The notes under the pieces: generated by a model | Told to the model about the DNA's origin: nothing | The model's input: the letters and a program-made list of their open reading frames with translations, nothing else | The model's database searches: none | Assembly (NCBI GenBank): GCA_949825045.1 | Contig: OX463836.1 | Span: 8,635,829 to 8,699,828, forward strand | DNA: 64,000 nucleotides | From: Argyresthia goedartella | Taxonomy: Eukaryota > Arthropoda > Insecta > Lepidoptera > Argyresthiidae | Direction of reading: 5' to 3' | Shown here: positions 25,601 to 31,736 of the stretch, one piece after another | Layout: each line of letters begins with the position of its first letter | Position numbering within the stretch: the stretch's first letter is position 1 | Position numbers and translations under genes: made by a program

Positions 25601-27739
25601 AGTCTGCTGTTTATATTAAAAATGTAAAAGGTATTGTCTAAATTACTCTGATGTAATTTGTGAATATCATAGTAGGTTATTCGTTTATTTTTTGCTTTAA
25701 AACTTTAATGTACTACTGTTTGATGTGCCAAATAAATAAATAAATAAGGACAATGGAGTAAAATGGATTTTCCATAGGTTATGCACACTTACCATGGCAT
25801 AAGGATGAGAGTCTCAAGGCATTTTTCAAGGTCTCCGAGTGAAAGGGTGAATAAGAAAATTAATTTAAAAGAACCATTTTGAGGTTATCGTCCCACCTTT
25901 TCCTATATAAGGCGGCAGAGGCACAGTTGCACAGGCTTGTAGCCAGTTATTCATCTCAATATCATTGTCATAGCTTCAATGTTGTCAGAATCAAAATTAT
26001 TGTTATTAAATTAACAGGTTTACAAAGGATCTTAAATATCTTAATTACCTATTTGAATTACATGTAAATAAAACAGGCAGAGAAAAACTATGAAAAAAAA
26101 AAAAAATTCAATTGTTCAGCATTATTAGGATCAGCATAGGTAGCAGTGCTGTTGGACTTGGGACTGAACTGAACATGTTTTGACAGGAAACATAAGGAGC
26201 TGAAATATAAGCTCTATGTGTGTGTCATTTTGTGGGTCATGAATCTCAATAATTATTCATGCAATTTCAAAGAATACCTACTCAGAGTAAATGTGTGCGT
26301 ATCTGCACCTTGCCACCACATATTGGAAGGCTATTTAAATGAAATGAATACAAATATTGAGAATTCTCAACCCTGTGTATATGTCACTCCACATGTTATG
26401 GGCAATGGCCTTGAATGCGCGTTGTAACTTTTCAATACCTGTAGTAATTCCCACCAATGTCGCCCAGCGCTCTTAATTCGTTGTGCGACTTATACCCTTT
26501 GCTACACTGGAGCCAAATAAATATAAATGCTTTTTGAGGTTTGATTGTTAAGCACGGTTTACATTTCAAGTGCAGTAGCGAGTTAAGTAAATGGTCAGTT
26601 AAGTCTTAACCCGTCAGACGTCCTATGCGCTACATAAGCGCATAGAAAGTATTGCAAACTTCGATGTTTTATGAATATTCACTAAGTTTCAGAACATTCC
26701 CGGAAGTAGTCTTAGTTTATGAGTAGTTTAGTTGGCAACCGTGTGATATGAATAGAACTGACTTTGAGACAGCCAATCAGATCAAAATAAATAAAATACC
26801 AAGCCATGTCGCCATTTTGGGCAGGCGACAGGCCGCAGACTTACATTTTATGTTTGTCAATATTTATTTATTGTGAAGTAATTACTGTGTTTTATAATAA
26901 AATAATACATCTTATCGCATGATAAATTAATAGTGGTGATGTGAAAAATAGAAAATAGTGAAACAAATTATAATGAAAATAAATCAATTTACAGAATCAG
27001 TCAACTGCTTTGTACAAAACTTAAATATGCAAAAACACACACACACACACAAGTATTATCTAAACTTGGGCCAGTGAGTACTTGGCTCACCAACCAGAAG
27101 TTGTATGTTTTTCACAGTTGCTGTCTGCAAACTTATGGACAGAAGTTAACTTGCGACTGTACTTATTGAAGTGTATATTGGGCTAACATGGGATGTTTAT
27201 ATGAAATTCCACAATAAAATAGTTGTTAGCTAATCACCATCATGTTTTTTATGGACATATTATTCTCTTACATTCATTGTCATCCCTGTGGCTTGCATGC
27301 AGCTGATGCCAATGGCATCATGCCATTGTAGTTTTGTTTAGACTTGTAATCAAAATAAACAATGTTCGTTGTACGCTGGTGGAGTTTTCTGGAATATCTA
27401 CACATGGAAAAACAACACGACTTCAAATGTAACTGTACTCTTCGTGAATTGATGTGGAGGAATGGGTAGAAAGCAGTTTATTAGTAGGTACCTGAGGGCT
27501 CGGACTCGTTTGTACGGAGGGCTGAGTGGCACCGGTGCCGGAACAGCGTCCCTCATGCCGTCCTCGTCGTCCAGATGCGTGAAATCCAACTTGCGAGGCA
27601 CTATTGCAGCTATCGGACTCAAATTATCCGAAAATATATTGAAGGGATCTGACATTTCACAGCCTGATGTTTCGATGGACAATTCCGAGGAATTGTGGTT
27701 GTTAACATTGTTAGGTTTCGATCTATACCATTCACTCAT
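1684..27739 (-). CDS. Wee1: Wee1-type protein kinase gene, nine exons, 3' end outside window
   Basis: Gene model joined from nine exons with GT..AG borders and matching phases: 27739-27492, 11102-10993, 10057-9917, 8345-8254, 7568-7351, 6024-5875, 3849-3677, 2432-2307, 1811-1684; 1386 nt, 462 codons. Known role of the family: Wee1 is a nuclear kinase that phosphorylates the ATP-loop tyrosine of Cdk1 and holds cells in G2. Seen here: an N-terminal block with [12 protein letters not shown], then NINPFTPD, then a kinase domain with glycine loop [13 protein letters not shown] lysine, [11 protein letters not shown] hinge, catalytic loop [12 protein letters not shown] and DLG in place of DFG. HMD plus DLG fits Wee1 rather than Myt1, whose magnesium motif is DFG. 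The end of the C-lobe is missing because the gene runs off the left edge. Vertebrate Wee1 is about 650 residues. Introns are full of transposons and repeats; intron 1 is 16.4 kb. Confidence 0.93.
2181..2258 (-). pseudogene. Partial, frameshifted copy of Wee1 exon 8 with donor
   Basis: Positions 2170-2258 repeat 2298-2388 (the donor side of exon 8) with substitutions and a small indel. The activation segment [12 protein letters not shown] and KADIF can be read, but the frame shifts between them. The copy keeps a GTGAGT donor at 2180. It lies about 125 bp downstream of the true exon end and has no recognisable acceptor. Confidence 0.8.
2307..2432 (-). CDS. Wee1: Wee1 exon 8 (DLG and activation segment)
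   Basis: Acceptor GTCCGCAG and donor GTGAGT at 2306. 126 nt encode [20 protein letters not shown], then [25 protein letters not shown] replaces DFG and VEEGD replaces the usual activation-loop phosphosite, both typical of Wee1. A partial, frameshifted copy lies downstream at 2181-2258. Confidence 0.93.
2560..3670 (-). repeat. Tandem array of Wee1 exon 7 end plus splice donor, 104-bp unit
   Basis: The donor-containing string recurs with starts at 2620, 2724, 2828, 2932, 3036, 3151, 3255, 3359, 3463, 3567 and 3671. The last is the true exon end. The period is 104 except once (115, from an 11-bp internal duplication). On the coding strand each unit carries about 67 nt of exon ([19 protein letters not shown]), a GTGAGT donor and about 35 nt of intron. 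The units lack the GYDDD codons of the true exon. A decayed eleventh unit lies at 2560-2619. The period is not a multiple of three, and each unit has TGA after its donor. Confidence 0.95.
3677..3849 (-). CDS. Wee1: Wee1 exon 7 (catalytic loop plus acidic insert)
   Basis: Acceptor CCCCACAG and donor GTGAGT at 3676. 173 nt encode the catalytic loop [12 protein letters not shown], then a Gly/Asp-rich insert ([11 protein letters not shown]) and the lead-in KYKIG to the magnesium motif. Vertebrate Wee1 has an acidic insert at the same place. The last 65-70 nt plus the donor and intron start are repeated ten more times downstream (2620-3670). Reading past the true donor meets TGA after one sense codon. 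Confidence 0.93.
4366..4625 (-). mobile_element. tRNA-derived SINE (family A), minus orientation
   Basis: On the minus strand, 4620-4540 carries a Pol III B-box-like GGTTTGATTCC. The body has the ATGGAGTATCGAATAACTGG and GGCACAACTGTGCC-type strings shared with copies near 10915-10965, 12165-12235, 25890-25955, 33022-33056, 56985-57200 and 61440-61625. The head is recognisable as tRNA-like only by the B box. Confidence 0.55.
4665..4750. repeat. Dispersed repeat (family B) fragment
   Basis: The string with GCTTCTGGCC, CACACGTGGGAACCAGAAAC and AACATC recurs in related form at 8440-8560, 10205-10330 and 55200-55290. The last of these is attached to a tRNA-like head, so this is probably the body of a second SINE family. 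Confidence 0.5.
5049..5098. repeat. Perfect 23-bp inverted repeat, 4-nt loop
   Basis: Arms 5049-5071 and 5076-5098 are exact reverse complements around the loop AAGA. It lies in the intron between Wee1 exons 6 and 7, in AT-rich sequence with no terminal-repeat context. Confidence 0.9.
5356..5815. repeat. Six-unit 75-bp minisatellite in Wee1 intron
   Basis: Unit starts at 5356, 5431, 5506, 5581, 5656 and 5731, with a partial unit from 5806. The units are nearly identical and GC rich (GTCGTCGGCGAGCGCGAAAA core). The period is 25 codons, so a 156-codon frame stays open on the minus strand by periodicity alone. It resembles no Wee1 exon that I can see. It starts about 60 bp downstream of exon 6. 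Confidence 0.95.
5875..6024 (-). CDS. Wee1: Wee1 exon 6 (kinase hinge)
   Basis: Acceptor CCTCACAG and donor GTGAGT at 5874. 150 nt encode [18 protein letters not shown], then [14 protein letters not shown] and a leucine-rich helix up to HIADGLA. [21 protein letters not shown] is diagnostic for Wee1. A 75-bp minisatellite starts about 60 bp downstream in the intron. Confidence 0.94.
6280..6700. other. GC-rich unassigned island in Wee1 intron
   Basis: About 420 bp with higher GC than the surrounding intron, overlapping open frames of 60-117 codons on both strands and no recognisable domain. GGCGTCGGGCC occurs twice (near 6310 and 6360). It could be part of an LTR or another unrecognised insertion; I cannot assign it. 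Confidence 0.3.
6789..6821. repeat. Perfect 14-bp inverted repeat, 5-nt loop
   Basis: Arms 6789-6802 (ATTCAGTTTAGGTT) and 6808-6821 are exact reverse complements around ACCAC. Intronic. Confidence 0.85.
7083..7186 (-). pseudogene. Decayed copy of Wee1 exon 5, 3' half with donor
   Basis: The minus strand reads [20 protein letters not shown], then AGSAA and FGRHAHIVR followed by a GTAAAT donor. It is aligned to exon 5 but lacks the [14 protein letters not shown] segment (helix C) and has several substitutions. It lies about 165 bp downstream of the true exon 5 end. The glycine loop is not recognisable, and it is not expected to be spliced in. Confidence 0.8.
7351..7568 (-). CDS. Wee1: Wee1 exon 5 (kinase N-lobe, ATP site)
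   Basis: Acceptor CCCCAG and donor GTAAAC at 7350. 218 nt start at [11 protein letters not shown] and contain the glycine loop [11 protein letters not shown], the ATP-binding lysine in YAVKRS and the helix C glutamate in [18 protein letters not shown]. Strong match to vertebrate Wee1. A decayed second copy of its 3' half lies downstream at 7083-7186. Confidence 0.94.
7843..8091. mobile_element. Mariner/Tc1-type MITE
   Basis: The ends are inverted copies of about 40 bp. The right end read inward starts CAGGGTACCCCAAAAGTAAT; the left end near 7843 reads GTGTGACCCAAAAGCAATTA; both continue to an AAAAAATCGAT string. The right end abuts TA. About 250 bp with no coding capacity. Confidence 0.6.
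8254..8345 (-). CDS. Wee1: Wee1 exon 4
   Basis: Acceptor TTTGCAG and donor GTGAGT at 8253. 92 nt encode [16 protein letters not shown], then [14 protein letters not shown]. This lysine/arginine-rich linker before the kinase domain corresponds to the KRxxW..DS..E..PxKR region of vertebrate Wee1 and could act as a nuclear localisation signal (inference). Ends in phase 0. Confidence 0.85.
8440..8560. repeat. Dispersed repeat (family B)
   Basis: The string ACAGGCACATACACTGATCG followed by a GGCCCCACACTAGGATACCC string and AACTGGAAACAGC is matched at 10205-10330 and more weakly at 4665-4750 and 55200-55290. Confidence 0.5.
8570..9030. repeat. Common dispersed GGGTTCC/GTCTGTCTG repeat, two copies
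   Basis: The first copy begins GGGTTCCGGTCC at about 8566 with an inverted AAGGAACCC, then CCGTCTGTCCGCCAGTCAC. A second related block is at 8890-9030 (CTGTCTGTGTGCC, then AGCAACGCGTG and GTCCGACTCGCACTTGACTG). Similar blocks lie inverted near 59,590-59,990. No coding capacity; a widespread lepidopteran intron repeat of unknown class. Confidence 0.5.
9346..9880 (+). pseudogene. Truncated mariner transposase
   Basis: A start-like MIFYDFRC segment at 9348 is followed by frames matching the mariner HTH region, and after a frameshift by [38 protein letters not shown] and TGDESW (first catalytic Asp, 9811-9828). The frame stops at 9845-9847 and no second or third catalytic Asp follows. It ends just before Wee1 exon 3. 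The left terminal repeat was not identified. Confidence 0.8.
9917..10057 (-). CDS. Wee1: Wee1 exon 3
   Basis: Acceptor CTCCGCAG and donor GTAAGC at 9916. 141 nt encode [10 protein letters not shown] through [18 protein letters not shown] is conserved in vertebrate Wee1 just N-terminal of the kinase domain. The segment is Asp/Ser/Pro rich. A decayed mariner copy ends about 60 bp downstream on the other strand. Confidence 0.88.
10205..10330. repeat. Dispersed repeat (family B)
   Basis: Close relative of the block at 8440-8560: ACAGGCACATATATGGATGG, GGATACCCTGTATCGTGGGT, AAACAGCGACGTC and AACATCCAGGACC in the same order. Confidence 0.5.
10840..10975 (+). repeat. SINE family A body fragment
   Basis: CTGTGGGCACAACTGTGCC followed by AAGGCGTGACG is the inverse of the 5' body string at 4366-4410 and matches 61,570-61,612. 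It is only about 130 bp and lies just downstream of Wee1 exon 2. Confidence 0.45.
10993..11102 (-). CDS. Wee1: Wee1 exon 2
   Basis: Acceptor GCGCAG at 11103-11108 and donor GTAAGC at 10992. 110 nt encode [15 protein letters not shown] through KINVTYG. LFDxPHTPKxLL is the signature N-terminal motif of animal Wee1 proteins. Phases fit exon 1 (2+1) and exon 3 (1+2). Confidence 0.9.
11103..13800. other. Wee1 intron 1, AT-rich, no gene seen
   Basis: AT-rich sequence with only short shadow frames. A SINE family A relic lies at about 12165-12235, a (TAA)n microsatellite at 12674-12698, and TTAATTAA-rich tracts at 12770-12845. No exon-like segment with splice borders was recognised. Confidence 0.5.
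13805..14640 (-). pseudogene. RTE-type LINE C-terminal relic
   Basis: On the minus strand, broken frames give [19 protein letters not shown], then [11 protein letters not shown], a [18 protein letters not shown] segment, [14 protein letters not shown] and [15 protein letters not shown] strings, and at the end RWADDI plus a WRxGKEEAYTQQW-like tail. Together these are the typical end of this insect LINE class. An AT-rich insert interrupts it near 14072-14107. Stops and frameshifts are frequent. Confidence 0.65.
14641..16147. other. Wee1 intron 1, unassigned stretch with one dispersed repeat
   Basis: No coding signal recognised. The segment 15040-15130 with GTGGCCTTGAATGCGC and CTTTTCAATACC is repeated in related form at 26370-26450, so it is a low-copy dispersed repeat. 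Short open frames around 15274-15952 show no domain. Confidence 0.4.
16148..16353. mobile_element. hAT-like MITE, 206 bp
   Basis: The ends CAGGGCTGCTCA and TGAGCAGCCCTG are exact inverted repeats. CAGGG..CCCTG ends are typical of hAT elements. Flanking 8-mers ATATATAT (16140-16147) and ATTTATAT (16354-16361) match at 7 of 8 positions, fitting a hAT-size target duplication. No ORF. Confidence 0.75.
17097..18652 (+). pseudogene. Harbinger (HARBI1-like) DDE nuclease, damaged
   Basis: Three exons: 17097-17381, 17485-17772 and 18158-18652, with GT..AG borders and matching phase 0. The first begins [12 protein letters not shown] and carries the helical region ending ATGSFQ. The second has the first catalytic Asp in AIDCTHIKI. 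The third has [20 protein letters not shown], then the second Asp in IGDNGYP and the Glu in [13 protein letters not shown], ending NAIVNRFV. In exon 3 a TAA at 18239-18241 and small indels around 18240-18290 break the frame. Family role: excision and integration of the element together with the Myb-like partner. Confidence 0.85.
19931..22870 (-). CDS. LINE ORF2 (endonuclease plus reverse transcriptase)
   Basis: 979 codons, uninterrupted. The AP-endonuclease domain runs over about residues 35-245: LHQNIRSI, the catalytic Glu in VLTECW, IIGDINI, and the DH pairs in SCLDHVV and VTDHCA. The reverse transcriptase runs over about residues 480-750: [47 protein letters not shown] and the active site SYADDTTL. 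The C-terminal part has [16 protein letters not shown]. No RNase H domain was seen. It carries out target-primed reverse transcription. All catalytic residues checked are present, so it may be functional. Confidence 0.92.
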   Translation of the reverse strand: MLHMDKLIDNIDNLSLSSSQTCQADQCSALVTQPQLKLKVLHQNIRSINHNFDSFCTLLAQTNIESDIIVLTECWMSCVSKLPPLDGYVCHSTDKYHNQNDGVVIYHKTHLKPIVQQANLTEATALTVQLDNSTLIIGIYRPDCFKNADSFIYSLQNLLKTYQNFSNIIIIGDININIIPNNSDSNFNTYIDILTIEGLFLAYDIPTRDKSCLDHVVLKTKLKSTNLIIQSTVTDHCATLFCLDWNKVHATPNKFVNRLNYNKFVEEFKSYDLSYLYLTEDPDEAMRILITLLKSAAKNSSYKHKIPNSKITKKPWMTTGLLRCVRNRDSLHKKTKNQPENTVLAITYRRYRNFCNSLIKKLKRKYDRGLLVSAGSNNKKIWNAIKSISHLEKFKSSPIELLTSNPSQTNAINTANMFFNNVGKNLSEAIPRTPPLMLSRNVSNRSLHSFTLYETTEQEIETQILALKPDCAVGCDGISAKMIKSVKDSLVPILAHIFNICMQKGIFPSDLKKSLICPIHKAGDKSVVNNYRPISILPSLSKLLERIINNRLVKFLEQNNLLSNKQYGFRAGKSAEDALLTFTNAIAKDLDDKKKCITIFLDLAKAFDTVSIPLLLKKLEFLGIRGTQLSLFESYLSNRTQRVKIDEHVSDELPVYHGVPQGSILGPTLFLCYINELCDLSLAQCKIVSYADDTTLTFSADTWADAFSLAQNGFNLVTHWLAANYLTLNSDKTTYMMFSIVNQASCSEIRQNSTIISHKCSYPPNSTCTCHSILSTNSTKYLGITIDCNLTFNEQAQNLAKRIRKLAYVFKQLRHVASDKLINQVYKALVQSLLTYGITCWGGSPKTHILAVEQAQRLILKICLFKPYRFPTRALHEISDTLTVRQLYILHTTLKQHSYTPYSTEIGINRRNYAVCSAVRSRTFFLNRFLVFQGPRLYNIINKDHSIFGLCKFKCKQIITNWLLTLNYEQTENILSIIK
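22909..24147 (-). CDS. LINE ORF1 (Gag-like, CCHC zinc knuckles)
   Basis: 412 codons, uninterrupted. The N-terminal third is Ser/Pro rich. Residues of about 45-130 form a predicted coiled coil ([20 protein letters not shown]). A central RRM-like region follows ([17 protein letters not shown]). The C-terminus has zinc knuckles in [20 protein letters not shown], then [14 protein letters not shown] and a third partial one. The family role is RNA binding and chaperoning in the retrotransposition particle. It ends 38 bp before ORF2. Confidence 0.88.
   Translation of the reverse strand: MSEGSPFNRSHLTSRSPPPTCPSTCQSQHNPQDNENTMEVVRTSELQNWMATIEKCLNEVCSISSEGKLNSEQKLRINNLCRKIGNGTSQMAVQYQSLKQKALQAQTTIQTLKENQDLSIKIQALNEAIKDNNKTATSGSTSFAEIVKKSSNNFMRPSTLSSVAIYPHDQNKTSDETKDLVQKIIRPEVMKLHVRGLRKTKNGGVIISTDYKEDIEKLKQASQLSSSGLKVDEPSKRRPRITVFGVPTSLTESEAFKCLFEQNLAEKMPKLTLDSFLTSIKLSHKSGKKDTDAVNYIIEVPAEIRKALITQDRVFINWSSCTVRDFTLVTRCYKCQQYGHAAKTCKEAKPTCGHCGELGHLTTDCTKTSELPKCATCLRYKKQSSHKTGDADCPAKKNAEYRYINSINYGGA
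25464..27491. other. Wee1 intron 1, proximal part, no gene seen
   Basis: AT-rich. Contains a SINE family A piece at 25885-25960, an A-rich run near 26093-26106, a dispersed repeat at 26370-26450 shared with 15040-15130, and a (CA)n run at 27036-27051. No exon was recognised. Confidence 0.5.
27492..27739 (-). CDS. Wee1: Wee1 exon 1 (start codon, N-terminus)
   Basis: 82 codons plus 2 nt from the ATG at 27739, beginning [10 protein letters not shown] and ending [10 protein letters not shown], followed by a GTACCT donor. The split last codon (AG+G) joins exon 2 and makes the string [13 protein letters not shown], the position of the RxL cyclin-docking motif described in vertebrate Wee1. The motif is cut by intron 1. 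The region is Ser/Pro and Asp rich and probably disordered. The start is the first ATG in frame; an upstream non-coding exon cannot be excluded. Confidence 0.88.
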
Positions 27740-28020
27740 CTTGAATAGAACATTTAATACACACTTGACTAATTAATTTGTTTGATACGATGAAATCTTC
27801 ACTTTTTTCGCAAACAAAGCACACTTTCACAATTTTTATACGTTATCGGTAAGGTATGGCGGAATGACGCATCCACCTGATTGTTGCTCCAGCCAATAAG
27901 AAGCGAATATTTGACCAGTAAGGGAAATACTCAAATTCTATTGGTTGCAGACGCATTTTTAAAATTTTATAATGGCTGCCGATTTCCAATTGGCTCCTTA
28001 AGAATGCGTTCAAAAAATTG
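27740..28020 (-). promoter_or_regulatory. Probable Wee1 promoter with three CCAAT boxes
   Basis: The 280 bp upstream of the Wee1 ATG hold three CCAAT boxes within about 100 bp, read on either strand: CCAATAAG near 27893, ATTGG near 27940 and CCAATTGG near 27989. A TTTTCGC-type E2F-like site lies at 27807-27813. Clustered NF-Y boxes are common in cell-cycle promoters. No transcription start can be fixed from sequence. Confidence 0.4.
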
Positions 28021-29099
28021 TGAAATACGGTAATCGATTCTTGTCTTCGATGACTTCTTGGACATGTCGTGCAGGAAATACATAATATTTTCGAATGCTA
28101 CGGTTCATATTTCGGTTTACAACAGAACTAGACTTTAGATAAAAGAGGTCTGAAATAAAATTTTATTTGCTGTTGCTTTTATACAGCTACAGCCAAAAAT
28201 GCTATTCTAGTGTAAATTGTTGATATTTTTGTTCCTGTTTAATTTTTATGAACAGAGTCACAAAACTGTCAGTGTCAGGTGTCAGATGCACAAAATGAAG
28301 CTAATGATAGGATGCACCAATGTATTAACTTTGAATCAGCTGATATTTTAGTGTATTAGTCGATAGTAACATTATTTTTATTTTGATAATTTACATTTAC
28401 TTTGCTTGGTTCTGCTTTATTACATCAGTATGTCAGTATGACAGTGAGATTATTGAGTCATACAAGTATATTTTTCGTGAATCGGAACGACAAGGCAGTG
28501 CAGTATCCGTCACAGAGTCACAGAACAAATAGTTAATAACCTAAATAGGCTAGGGTATCAGTATCTATCCCTGTTTATTCTATATTATATTCATTATCAT
28601 TAGCCGTTTAGCCCACAGAGTATATTACAACGCCACAAACAAAGTCATTTTGGAATTTCATAATGTTGTCAAGTTTGTTGTTGTGCACAACGCTTGGTGT
28701 TTTATTCATTATTTTATCGTTTTAATGATATAAATAATGCCGAAAGCATTGAACAGTGCCGCGAGAAACACTGTTTTAGCTTTTATGCAGGAAGAGAAAC
28801 GTTTAAATGCGCTGATAATACCATTTGAAAAACTGTATCCCCTTGACCGGCAAACGAACGACCGCAGCGGGCAAGACTTCAAAATGCGTTAACCGGCAAA
28901 TGCCCGCAGCGGGCGGATTTCCGGTCGCATAGAGATGGGTGCTTTTAAACTAAAAATATAGGTTGGAAGCCGCGTTTGTACTTACAGTTGGTCACCCCAT
29001 ACACGAACGTATCTGTGGAGCTATCAAAAACCAGTCCGTGCATAGGAAAAACATAAGTTCTGACCCAGTTTATCGGAGCGAATTCTCGCGCGCTGTCAC

Positions 29100-30065
29100 T
29101 AGGGATACGCAAAAAATTCAATGTATCGATACCTACTCGATGGTGGCATCGCGTCAGAAAGCATCGATACCGCTAAATGTATCGCACAAAAACAATCGAT
29201 ACTAATCAGTATCGAGTACTTTTTCATTACATTTTAAATCGCAAAAGAAAACACTGAAAGATGACTGAAACTTACTCATTTATTATTATAAAAAGATACA
29301 CATTGTAATTTCACCCTGAAGATGTTAAAGATATTTGAATTTATAATTTTATTCATTATTTTAAATTCCCCAATCTTCTTCGCTGCAGTCAGACATAAAA
29401 AGTAATTTGTCTACACGTGATCCAGTAAGCTGGTTCCGCGCCGTAGTCACCGTCGCTCCAGCCTTAGAAAAAAGCCTTTCAGAGGGAATTGAAGTCGCCG
29501 GTGTTAACAAATACTGACTTGCCAAAGAATATAATTTTGGAAAGACTGCTTTCATTTCACCCCAATGTTTACTCGGGTCAGATTTTAATGCAGACACTGG
29601 GCTTGCGAGGTATAATGATGACGTTTCATCTGTACCTGCGTCTCCTCTTTCATTGCGCCTGCTTTATCTTATTTTTGCCAGCTTTTTGTGTGGTCTCCAA
29701 AAGCCATTCATTTTATGATTCAGAACCTGATTGAACCGTTGCTTGGTGGCGATGAAGGCGGATCATCGGCATTCACCGATCTTCTTATAAAGGATATTGC
29801 TCGAGCACATGCATTTGCATCGGTGAAATGTATGTTTTTAAATCGGGGATCCAAGATGGTGGATATAGCCAAAATATTATTGTTTTCCTGAAAAGAGGCT
29901 ACTTTGCGTCAAATGACACTAGTGAGAGATAAAAGTATCGAGTAGGTGAAAAAGTATCGATACTCAGTGAAGCATCGGAACCTAAGTATCGAGTACAAAA
30001 AGTACTAGGTATCGAAGTCAATGTATCGATACTACTCAGGTATCGATACTTTTTGCGTATCCCTA
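29100..30065 (-). mobile_element. hAT element, 966 bp, mostly internal-deleted
   Basis: The termini TAGGGATACGCAAAAA and TTTTTGCGTATCCCTA are exact inverted repeats. The 8-bp flank GCTGTCAC is identical on both sides (29092-29099 and 30066-30073). Both ends carry dense GTATCGATAC/TATCGAGTAC motifs as subterminal repeats. Inside is a minus-strand remnant of the transposase C-terminus. Confidence 0.95.
29361..29597 (-). pseudogene. hAT transposase C-terminal dimerisation domain remnant
   Basis: 78 codons with FPKLYSLASQYLLTPATSIP, then SERLFSKAG, RNQLTGSRVDKLLFM: the hAT C-terminal dimerisation motif. The catalytic part is absent, so the element cannot move by itself. Confidence 0.9.
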
Positions 30066-31736
30066 GCTGTCACCGCGTTTTGATTAAATCGCGTTTCACA
30101 TGTTTTTCGCTAGAAATGTATTATTTTTAATTGATACTCAGGTTGGTGTTGTACATATTGTATAAATAAAACAGAAAATTAGTAAAAAATGTGTTTCATT
30201 TAATTTTTATTAATTTTATTAATTAATAAATTAATTAATTAATCAATTTAATTTAAATGCTAGGTTTGACCTTGAACAGCTAGGCTCACGAATACATTAT
30301 TGTTTTCATTCTTAAACACTAAACTAGCTTGTTTCATGGCAATTCTAAAAATATATAGGTTCCTATCCTTTTCATACAATAAAACGCCGTGAGCGACGTT
30401 TTAGTAGGCGCAGGCAACAGCCCGCGGGGACCACCCACGTAGCCCTTGCCGGTTGAGCGTAAATTTCAAAATGGCGCCCGCCACGATAACGAGTTGCTGC
30501 TGCTACAGGTTAATGTTGCCAGTTGTTTTTCTATGAATCACCCATTTCTTGTCAGTAGTAGTGAACGGTTTGTAGGATAATTAGTTAAAGAACAAAAACA
30601 GGCAGAAGCTGCTGGCTCAAAAATTTCTACTCCAGGGGAAAAAAGAACTAGAACCAAGGGGAAGATAGAAATTGATGATTTTTACCTCGGTGTCATCAGA
30701 AGAAAAATTCATGAATTTTACACAATGAAGAAAGAAATACCTACCATCCCAAAATTAGTGAATGTTCTACGAGACGAAATCGATTTTAATGCTAGTCGTG
30801 AAACCCTAACAAAGTTATTGCGTGAAATTGGTTTTCGATACAAGAAAACGCTATCCAATAGAAAAGTCCTCATTGAGCGCAATGATTTATCTGTTTTACG
30901 GGCATCTTATCTGCATAAAATAAAGCAAAACGAATGCGGTGAAAAAAAGCCTGTAATATTTTTGGATGAGACTTTTATACACTCGTCACACACGGCTGGT
31001 CGCTGTTGGCAAAGTAATGATGTTGACGGTGTTTTGAATCCTGTATCAAAAGGAAATAGATGGATTATAGTTCATGCGGGGGGAGAAACAGGGTTTGTTG
31101 ATAATGCATTACTTGTTTTTAAATCGAACACTAAAAGTGGCGATTACCATGACAAAATGAATAATAGTTATTTCAAAAAATGGGTAACAGAAAAATTGCT
31201 GCCTAATTTACATACAGACACTTTAATTGTAATGGATAATGCTCCTTACCACAGTATTTGCATTAACAAATGCCCTGATTCAAATACTAAAAAAGCAGAT
31301 ATGCAGAATTGGCTTACTAAAAATAATGTGGAGTTCAATGAAAGTTTCACTAAACCCCAGCTGTTTCAATTAATAAAAAGGCACAGACCAGCAAAACAAT
31401 ATGAAATTGATAATTTACTAAGAGACAACGGGCACACTGTCCTTAGATTGCCCCCCTAACATTGCGATTTAAACGCAATAGAAATGATCTTGAGTTGAAT
31501 GAAACGTCATGTTGCAGAACATAACATTGGAAAGTCAAAGGCTGAAATGCCGCAGTTAGTTGCAGAAGCATTTAACAAAATATCATCAGCAGAATGGCAA
31601 AAATACTATGCCCATGTAAAGAACATCGAAAATGAGTACCTAAAAAAGACATTTATTTAGATGAACCATTTATCGTAAATTTAGAAAGTGATAGTGGAAG
31701 TGAAAGCAGTGATTCAGACGAAGTGATTTCGCAGAT

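Larger units (their letters stand above)
28738..31660 (+). pseudogene. IS630/Tc1-like DDE transposase, interrupted (copy 1)
   Basis: The N-terminus MPKALNSAARNTVLAFMQEE starts at 28738 and is cut at about 28842. The body resumes near 30585 (VKEQKQAEAAGSKISTPG) and runs through a second HTH-like region (PTIPKLVNVLRDEI) to a DDE core: first Asp in VIFLDETFIH, second in VMDNAPYH, and Glu in LNAIEM. In-frame stops follow RLPP (31457-31459) and again near 31496. The second Asp and the Glu are about 81 residues apart, much more than the 34-41 of common Tc1/mariner families. The gap holds a hAT element and other inserted DNA. Related to the copy at 61,926-63,390. Confidence 0.75.

Noticed and set aside
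27462..27776. 104-codon plus-strand ORF over Wee1 exon 1
   Set aside because: Antisense shadow of conserved Wee1 coding sequence, with no domain.
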